64,000 bases of DNA from Cronobacter dublinensis subsp. dublinensis LMG 23823 (GTDB lineage: Bacteria; Pseudomonadota; Gammaproteobacteria; Enterobacterales; Enterobacteriaceae). Where the stretch lies: positions 4,030,001 to 4,094,000 of the forward strand of contig NZ_CP012266.1 of assembly GCF_001277235.1 (NCBI RefSeq), in the 5' to 3' direction. Each line of letters begins with the position of its first letter. The first letter of the stretch is position 1. Below, one piece after another: positions 57,902 to 64,000 of the stretch. The position numbers were made by a program, and so were the translations under genes. A model generated the notes under the pieces. The model ran no database searches. It saw nothing but the letters and a program-made list of their open reading frames with translations, and was not told the origin of the DNA.

Positions 57902-60448
57902 ATGAGCAAAGTCAGACTCGCTATTATCGGTAACGGCATGGTTGGTCACCGCTTTATCGAAGACCTTCTCGATAAAGCCGATCCAGGCCAGTTCGACATC
58001 ACCGTCTTCTGTGAGGAGCCGCGCATCGCCTATGACCGCGTGCACCTCTCTTCCTACTTCTCTCATCATACCGCTGAAGAGCTGTCGCTGGTCCGCGAAG
58101 GCTACTACGACAAGCACGGCGTGAAAGTGCTGGTGGGCGAGCGCGCCATCACCATCAACCGCCAGGAGAAAGTGATCCACTCCAGCGCCGGGCGCACTGT
58201 CTATTACGACAAACTGATTATGGCGACCGGCTCCTACCCGTGGATCCCGCCGATCAAAGGCGCCGAAACGCAGGACTGCTTTGTCTACCGCACCATTGAA
58301 GATCTGAACGCGATTGAAGCCTGCGCACGCCGCAGCAAACGCGGCGCAGTGGTGGGCGGTGGTCTGCTCGGGCTTGAAGCCGCGGGCGCGCTGAAAAACT
58401 TAGGCGTCGAAACCCACGTTATTGAGTTCGCGCCGATGCTCATGGCCGAACAGCTCGACCAGATGGGCGGCGAGCAGCTGCGTCGTAAAATCGAAAGCAT
58501 GGGCGTCAGGGTGCATACCAGCAAAAACACCCAGGAGATCGTGCAGCAGGGCGTCGAAGCCCGTAAAACTATGCGCTTTGCCGATGGCAGCGAGCTGGAA
58601 GTCGACTTTATCGTCTTCTCCACCGGCATCCGCCCGCGCGACAAACTGGCTAAACAGTGCGATCTGGCCATCGCCCCGCGCGGTGGCATCATGATTAACG
58701 ATCGGTGCCAGACTTCCGACCCGGACATCTACGCTATCGGCGAATGCGCCAGCTGGAACAGCCGCGTCTACGGCCTCGTGGCGCCGGGTTACAAAATGGC
58801 GCAGGTGGCGGTCGACCATATTCTTGGCAACGCCAGCAACTACTTTGAAGGTGCAGACCTCAGCGCCAAACTGAAACTGCTGGGCGTGGATGTCGGCGGC
58901 ATCGGCGACGCGCATGGCCGCACGCCGAAATCCCGCAGCTATGTGTTCCTCGACGAAAGCAAAGAAGTCTACAAACGCCTCATCGTCAGCGAAGACAATA
59001 AAACGCTGCTCGGCGCAGTGCTGGTGGGCGATACCAGCGATTACGGCAACCTGCTGCAACTGGTGCTGAACGCCATTGAGCTGCCGGAAAACCCGGACTC
59101 GCTGATCCTGCCGTCGCACGCGGGCCAGGGCAAACCGTCTATTGGCGTCGATAAACTGCCGGACAGCGCGCAGATTTGCTCCTGTTTTGACGTCACCAAA
59201 GGCGCGCTTATCGCCGCTATCAATAAAGGCTGCCACACCGTTGCGGCGCTGAAAGCGGAAACCAAAGCCGGTACGGGCTGCGGCGGCTGTATCCCGCTGG
59301 TGACGCAGGTGCTGAACGCCGAGCTCGCCAAACAGGGCATCGAAGTGACCAACAACCTGTGCGAGCACTTCGCTTACTCGCGCCAGGAGCTTTACCACCT
59401 GATCCGCGTCGAAGGCATTAAATCCTTTGACGAACTGCTGGAAAAACATGGCCAGGGTTACGGTTGCGAAGTGTGTAAACCGACCGTCGGCTCCCTGCTG
59501 GCCTCTTGCTGGAATGAGTACATCCTCAAACCGCAGCACACGCCGCTGCAGGATACCAACGACAACTTCCTGGCAAATATCCAGAAAGACGGCACTTACT
59601 CGGTCATCCCGCGCTCCGCGGGCGGCGAAATCACCCCGGAAGGGCTGATGGAAGTGGGCCGCATCGCCCGCGAATTTAATCTCTATACCAAAATCACCGG
59701 CTCTCAGCGCATCGGCCTGTTCGGCGCGCAGAAAGATGATCTGCCGGAAATCTGGCGTCAGCTGATTAACGCGGGCTTTGAAACCGGTCACGCCTACGCC
59801 AAAGCGCTGCGCATGGCGAAAACCTGCGTCGGCAGCACCTGGTGCCGTTACGGCGTCGGCGACAGCGTGGGCTTCGGCGTCGAGCTGGAAAACCGCTACA
59901 AAGGCATCCGCACCCCGCACAAAATGAAATTCGGCGTCTCTGGCTGCACGCGCGAATGCGCCGAAGCCCAGGGCAAAGACGTGGGCATCATCGCCACCGA
60001 AAAAGGCTGGAATCTGTATGTCTGCGGCAACGGCGGCATGAAACCGCGCCACGCCGACCTGCTGGCGGCGGATCTCGATAAAGAGACCCTGGTGCGCTAT
60101 CTCGACCGCTTCATGATGTTCTACATCCGCACCGCCGACAAACTGACGCGTACCGCGCCGTGGCTGGACAACATGGAAGGCGGCATCGACTACCTGAAGC
60201 GCGTCATTATCGACGACAAACTGGGCCTCAACAGCCAGCTGGAAGCCGAAATGACCCGCCTGCGCGAGGCGGTGATTTGCGAGTGGACCGAAACGGTCAA
60301 CAACCCGCAGGCGCAGGGCCGCTTCAAACACTTCGTCAACAGCGATCGCCGCGACCCGAACGTGCAGGTGGTGCCGGAGCGCCAGCAGCATCGTCCGGCC
60401 ACGCCTTATGAGCGTATCCCCGTCACCTTCGTGGAGGAAACCGTATGA
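57902..60448 (+). CDS. nirB: NADH-dependent nitrite reductase large subunit NirB
   Basis: 848 aa. The cytoplasmic assimilatory-type enzyme reduces nitrite to ammonia with NADH during anaerobic growth. The N-terminal FAD/NAD half carries GGGLLGLEAAGAL near 147. BFD-like [2Fe-2S] domains follow, with ICSCFD and GCGGC near 422-462 and YGCEVCKP near 520. The siroheme/[4Fe-4S] region has cysteines in CVGSTWC (near 642-648) and CTREC (near 682-686). It overlaps nirD by 4 bp. Confidence 0.98.
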   Translation: MSKVRLAIIGNGMVGHRFIEDLLDKADPGQFDITVFCEEPRIAYDRVHLSSYFSHHTAEELSLVREGYYDKHGVKVLVGERAITINRQEKVIHSSAGRTVYYDKLIMATGSYPWIPPIKGAETQDCFVYRTIEDLNAIEACARRSKRGAVVGGGLLGLEAAGALKNLGVETHVIEFAPMLMAEQLDQMGGEQLRRKIESMGVRVHTSKNTQEIVQQGVEARKTMRFADGSELEVDFIVFSTGIRPRDKLAKQCDLAIAPRGGIMINDRCQTSDPDIYAIGECASWNSRVYGLVAPGYKMAQVAVDHILGNASNYFEGADLSAKLKLLGVDVGGIGDAHGRTPKSRSYVFLDESKEVYKRLIVSEDNKTLLGAVLVGDTSDYGNLLQLVLNAIELPENPDSLILPSHAGQGKPSIGVDKLPDSAQICSCFDVTKGALIAAINKGCHTVAALKAETKAGTGCGGCIPLVTQVLNAELAKQGIEVTNNLCEHFAYSRQELYHLIRVEGIKSFDELLEKHGQGYGCEVCKPTVGSLLASCWNEYILKPQHTPLQDTNDNFLANIQKDGTYSVIPRSAGGEITPEGLMEVGRIAREFNLYTKITGSQRIGLFGAQKDDLPEIWRQLINAGFETGHAYAKALRMAKTCVGSTWCRYGVGDSVGFGVELENRYKGIRTPHKMKFGVSGCTRECAEAQGKDVGIIATEKGWNLYVCGNGGMKPRHADLLAADLDKETLVRYLDRFMMFYIRTADKLTRTAPWLDNMEGGIDYLKRVIIDDKLGLNSQLEAEMTRLREAVICEWTETVNNPQAQGRFKHFVNSDRRDPNVQVVPERQQHRPATPYERIPVTFVEETV

Positions 60449-60771
60449 GCCAGTGGAACACCATTTGCAAGCTTGAGGATATTGTCCCGGCAACCGGCGT
60501 CTGCGCGCTGGTCGGTAAACATCAGGTGGCGGTTTTCCGTCCGCGCGCTAACGAAGAGGTCTACGCCATCAGCAATATCGACCCGTTTTTCGAGGCAAGC
60601 GTCCTGTCGCGCGGCATTATCGCCGAACATCAGGGTGACCTGTGGGTGGCAAGCCCGCTGAAAAAACAGCGCTTCCGCCTGCGCGACGGGCTCTGTATGG
60701 AAGATGAAAGCCGTTCCGTAGCGCATTTCGAAGCACGCGTGAAGGACGGTCAGGTACAGGTTAAGGCGTAA
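60445..60771 (+). CDS. nirD: Nitrite reductase small subunit NirD
   Basis: 108 aa. It has a Rieske-like beta fold but lacks the Cys/His iron-sulfur ligands, as in the E. coli protein. It is needed for NirB activity. It is translationally coupled to nirB (ATGA overlap). Confidence 0.96.
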   Translation: MSQWNTICKLEDIVPATGVCALVGKHQVAVFRPRANEEVYAISNIDPFFEASVLSRGIIAEHQGDLWVASPLKKQRFRLRDGLCMEDESRSVAHFEARVKDGQVQVKA

Positions 60772-60785
60772 CCTTCCGGGTTTCC

Positions 60786-60858
60786 GGCGGGTGCGCTGCG
60801 CTTACCCGCCCTTCGGCCCGATACACGTTCCAGGGTGGATAAGCGCAGCGCATCCACC
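60786..60858. repeat. Pair of inverted REP/BIME-like hairpins between nirD and nirC
   Basis: Hairpin 1 has arms GGCGGGT (60786-60792) / ACCCGCC (60804-60810) and loop GCGCTGCGCTT. Hairpin 2 has arms GGTGGAT (60834-60840) / ATCCACC (60852-60858) and loop AAGCGCAGCGC. The two loops are exact reverse complements, so the units are a head-to-head pair like bacterial interspersed mosaic elements. The remaining 60859-61021 has a small GGCGC/GCGCC hairpin and the nirC ribosome site. Confidence 0.7.
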
Positions 60859-61021
60859 ACGGCGCTTAACGCGCCAGCACTCAAAAAAAATGTTCCATCG
60901 GCGTTCCGCTTACCGGGGCGCCCGTTAAGGACAACAACAAATACGCGCGCGGGACACCGACGCGCCGCCATCAGGCGAACTTTTTACTTTTTGATTTCAC
61001 TCACTTTTTAGGATAACCACT

Positions 61022-61825
61022 ATGTTTACCGACACGATCAACAAGTGCGCGGCGAATGCGGCCCGCATCGCTCGCCTCTCGGCAAATAATCCTCTGGGTT
61101 TCTGGGTCAGCTCCGCGATGGCGGGCGCCTACGTGGGGCTCGGGATTATTTTGATTTTCACGCTTGGCAACCTGCTTGAGCCTGCCGTGCGTCCGCTGGT
61201 GATGGGCGCTACGTTCGGCATCGCGCTGACGCTCGTCATTATCGCCGGCTCCGAACTTTTCACCGGTCACACCATGTTCCTGACGCTCGGCGTAAAAGCG
61301 GGCGCCATCAGCCACGGTCAGATGTGGACTATCCTGCCGCAAACCTGGCTTGGCAACCTGGCAGGGTCGGTGTTTGTCGCCCTGCTTTACAGCTGGGGCG
61401 GCGGTAGCCTGCTGCCGGTGGACACCAGCCTTCTGCACACCGTCGCGCTCGCGAAAACCAGCGCCCCCGCCGCCGTGCTGTTCTTCAAAGGCGCGCTCTG
61501 CAACTGGCTGGTCTGCCTCGCTATCTGGATGGCGATCCGCACCGAAGGCGCGGCCAAATTCATCGCTATCTGGTGGTGCCTGCTGGCCTTTATCGCCTCA
61601 GGCTATGAGCACTCCGTCGCCAATATGACGCTGTTCGCGCTCTCCTGGTTCGGCCATCACAACGAGGCCTTCACACTCAGTGGTATCGGCCATAACCTCT
61701 TGTGGGTAACCCTCGGCAATACCCTTTCTGGCGCCGTGTTCATGGGTTTGGGTTACTGGTATGCTACCCCGAAAGCAGAGCGCCCGCAGGCTGCCGCGCA
61801 GACCGCACCAGAAACCGCTCGTTAA
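61022..61825 (+). CDS. nirC: Nitrite channel NirC (FNT family)
   Basis: 267 aa (E. coli 268). It is a pentameric formate/nitrite transporter family channel that moves nitrite across the inner membrane. Six helices are visible as hydrophobic blocks (for example AGAYVGLGIILIFTLGN, VMGATFGIALTLVIIAGSE). ELFTGHT, NWLVC and FIASGYEHSVANM are family marks, the last holding the central His. Confidence 0.97.
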   Translation: MFTDTINKCAANAARIARLSANNPLGFWVSSAMAGAYVGLGIILIFTLGNLLEPAVRPLVMGATFGIALTLVIIAGSELFTGHTMFLTLGVKAGAISHGQMWTILPQTWLGNLAGSVFVALLYSWGGGSLLPVDTSLLHTVALAKTSAPAAVLFFKGALCNWLVCLAIWMAIRTEGAAKFIAIWWCLLAFIASGYEHSVANMTLFALSWFGHHNEAFTLSGIGHNLLWVTLGNTLSGAVFMGLGYWYATPKAERPQAAAQTAPETAR

Positions 61826-61837
61826 GAAGGATACGCC

Positions 61838-63211
61838 GTGGATCACCTGCCGATATTTTGTCAGTTACGCAATCGCGCCTGCCTGCTGGTCGGCGGCGGC
61901 GATGTTGCGGAGCGTAAAGCGCGTCTGCTGCTGGAGGCAGGCGCTACGCTTACGGTCAATGCGCTGGCGTTTGCGCCGCAGTTTGAAGCCTGGGCTGAAC
62001 AGGGCATGCTGACGCTGGCACCGGGCGCTTTTGACGCCCGCCTGCTGGATGAATGCTGGCTGGTGATCGCCGCCACGGATGATGACGAGGTCAACAACGC
62101 CGTCAGCGACGCCGCCGAAGCGCGCCGTATCTTCTGCAACGTGGTGGATGCGCCGAAACAGGCGAGCTTCATCATGCCGTCGATTATCGACCGCTCGCCG
62201 CTGATGGTGGCGGTCTCCTCCGGGGGTACCTCGCCGGTGCTGGCCCGTCTGCTGCGCGAAAAGCTCGAAGCGCTGCTTCCTCAGCACCTCGGCAAAGTCG
62301 CCGGTTACGCCGGGCAGCTGCGCCGCCGCGTGAAACAAACCTTCAGCTCCATGAGCGAGCGCCGCCGCTTCTGGGAAAAATTTTTCGTCAACGATCGCCT
62401 TGCACAGTCGCTGGCGAACGACGACGAACAGGCCGTGACCCGCATTACCGACACGCTGCTCAACGAACCGCTCGACGATCGCGGCGAGGTCGTGCTGGTG
62501 GGCGCAGGGCCGGGCGATCCGGGGTTGTTAACCATCAAAGGATTACAGCAAATCCAGCAGGCGGATATCGTGGTTTATGACCGCCTGGTCTCAGATGACA
62601 TCATGAATCTGGTGCGCCGCGATGCCGATCGCGTGTTTGTCGGCAAGCGCGCTGGCTTTCACTGCGTGCCGCAGGAGGAGATTAACCAGATCCTGCTGCG
62701 CGAGGCCCAGCGCGGTAAACGCGTGGTGCGCCTTAAAGGCGGCGATCCGTTTATCTTCGGGCGCGGCGGCGAAGAGCTCGAAACCCTTTGCGAGGCGGGC
62801 ATTCCCTTCTCGGTCGTGCCGGGCATTACGGCAGCGTCCGGCTGTTCCGCCTACGCGGGCCTGCCGCTGACCCACCGCGATTACGCCCAGAGCGTGCGCC
62901 TCATCACCGGCCACCTGAAAAACGGCGGCGAGTTCGACTGGCACAATCTGGCGGCGGAAAAACAGACGCTGGTGTTCTATATGGGCTTAAACCAGGCCGC
63001 CGCGATTCAGGAAAAACTCATTGAGCACGGCATGGATCCGGCGATGCCGGTCGCGCTGGTGGAAAACGGCACCAGCGTGAAACAGCGCGTGGTGACAGGC
63101 GAATTAACCGGGCTTGGCGCGCTGGCGCAGCAGGTGGAAAGCCCGAGCCTGATTATTGTGGGCCGCGTCGTGGCGCTACGCGATAAGCTCAACTGGTTCT
63201 CGTCCAAATAA
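61838..63211 (+). CDS. cysG: Siroheme synthase CysG (trifunctional)
   Basis: 457 aa, GTG start at 61838. It makes siroheme, the cofactor of NirB and sulfite reductase. The N-terminal half (1-200) is precorrin-2 dehydrogenase/ferrochelatase with VGGGDVAERKARLL and SSGGTSPVLAR, which includes the serine phosphorylated in Salmonella. The C-terminal half (about 215-457) is uroporphyrinogen-III methyltransferase with VGAGPGDPGLLT, RLKGGDPFIFGRGGEE and PGITAASG. It lies 12 bp after nirC and is probably in the same operon. Confidence 0.98.
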   Translation: MDHLPIFCQLRNRACLLVGGGDVAERKARLLLEAGATLTVNALAFAPQFEAWAEQGMLTLAPGAFDARLLDECWLVIAATDDDEVNNAVSDAAEARRIFCNVVDAPKQASFIMPSIIDRSPLMVAVSSGGTSPVLARLLREKLEALLPQHLGKVAGYAGQLRRRVKQTFSSMSERRRFWEKFFVNDRLAQSLANDDEQAVTRITDTLLNEPLDDRGEVVLVGAGPGDPGLLTIKGLQQIQQADIVVYDRLVSDDIMNLVRRDADRVFVGKRAGFHCVPQEEINQILLREAQRGKRVVRLKGGDPFIFGRGGEELETLCEAGIPFSVVPGITAASGCSAYAGLPLTHRDYAQSVRLITGHLKNGGEFDWHNLAAEKQTLVFYMGLNQAAAIQEKLIEHGMDPAMPVALVENGTSVKQRVVTGELTGLGALAQQVESPSLIIVGRVVALRDKLNWFSSK

Positions 63212-63217
63212 CCCTTC

Positions 63218-63240
63218 TCAGGCCAGCACCGCTGGCCTGA
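63218..63240 (+). terminator. cysG terminator-like hairpin
   Basis: Stem TCAGGCCAGC (63218-63227) / GCTGGCCTGA (63231-63240) with a 3-nt loop, then AACTTTCTTCTCTT. It lies 6 bp after cysG. Confidence 0.75.

Positions 63241-64000
<760 letters not shown>

Overview
This is a chromosomal window from a member of the Enterobacteriaceae. The gene order matches the E. coli / Salmonella segment that runs from the rrnD ribosomal RNA operon through the str-spc-S10-alpha ribosomal protein superoperon to crp, nirBDC-cysG and frlA, and almost every protein is close to its E. coli ortholog. The 16S sequence, the protein-level divergence and the presence of a nicotinamide-salvage cassette fit Cronobacter or a close Enterobacter-like relative. 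That genus call is an inference, not a measurement.

Layout. 1-4.3 kb holds an rRNA operon on the minus strand (16S, tRNA-Ile, tRNA-Ala, 23S, with 23S cut by the window edge), driven by tandem P1/P2 promoters at 4.5-4.6 kb. 4.8-15.1 kb is a housekeeping stretch: yrdA, yrdB-aroE-tsaC-yrdD, smg-dprA, def-fmt-rsmB-trkA, mscL, arfA, zntR and yhdN (tRNA modification, formyl-Met handling, K+ uptake, osmotic safety valve, ribosome rescue, zinc sensing). 15.2-28.9 kb is the alpha, spc and S10 operons, all on the minus strand, with SecY and RNA polymerase alpha embedded among the ribosomal proteins. 29.2-30.5 kb holds a short prepilin peptidase (hopD) and the iron-storage pair bfr/bfd. 30.6-36.9 kb is tuf-fusA-rpsG-rpsL (str operon) followed by tusBCD and yheO.

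37-43.7 kb holds fkpA, slyX, slyD, yheV, kefBG and yheS. Between yheS and yheT, which are adjacent in E. coli, lies an extra cassette at 43.7-47.0 kb. A divergent PRPP synthetase and a NAMPT-type nicotinamide phosphoribosyltransferase (nadV) form one operon. Divergent from it is a Nudix-fold repressor of the NrtR type, with palindromes in the shared promoter region that look like its operators. Together they would convert nicotinamide to NMN with locally made PRPP. This is the main departure from the E. coli layout.

47.1-56.1 kb holds yheTU-prkB, yhfA, crp, yhfK, argD, pabA, the fic/yhfG toxin-antitoxin-like pair and ppiA. 56.4-63.2 kb holds tsgA and the anaerobic nitrite reduction operon nirBDC-cysG, with a recognisable FNR and NarL/NarP promoter. 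The window ends inside frlA. I see no insertion sequence, prophage, integrase or CRISPR array. Apart from the NAD cassette the region is conserved core genome, and several smaller regulatory and structural details are listed as findings.
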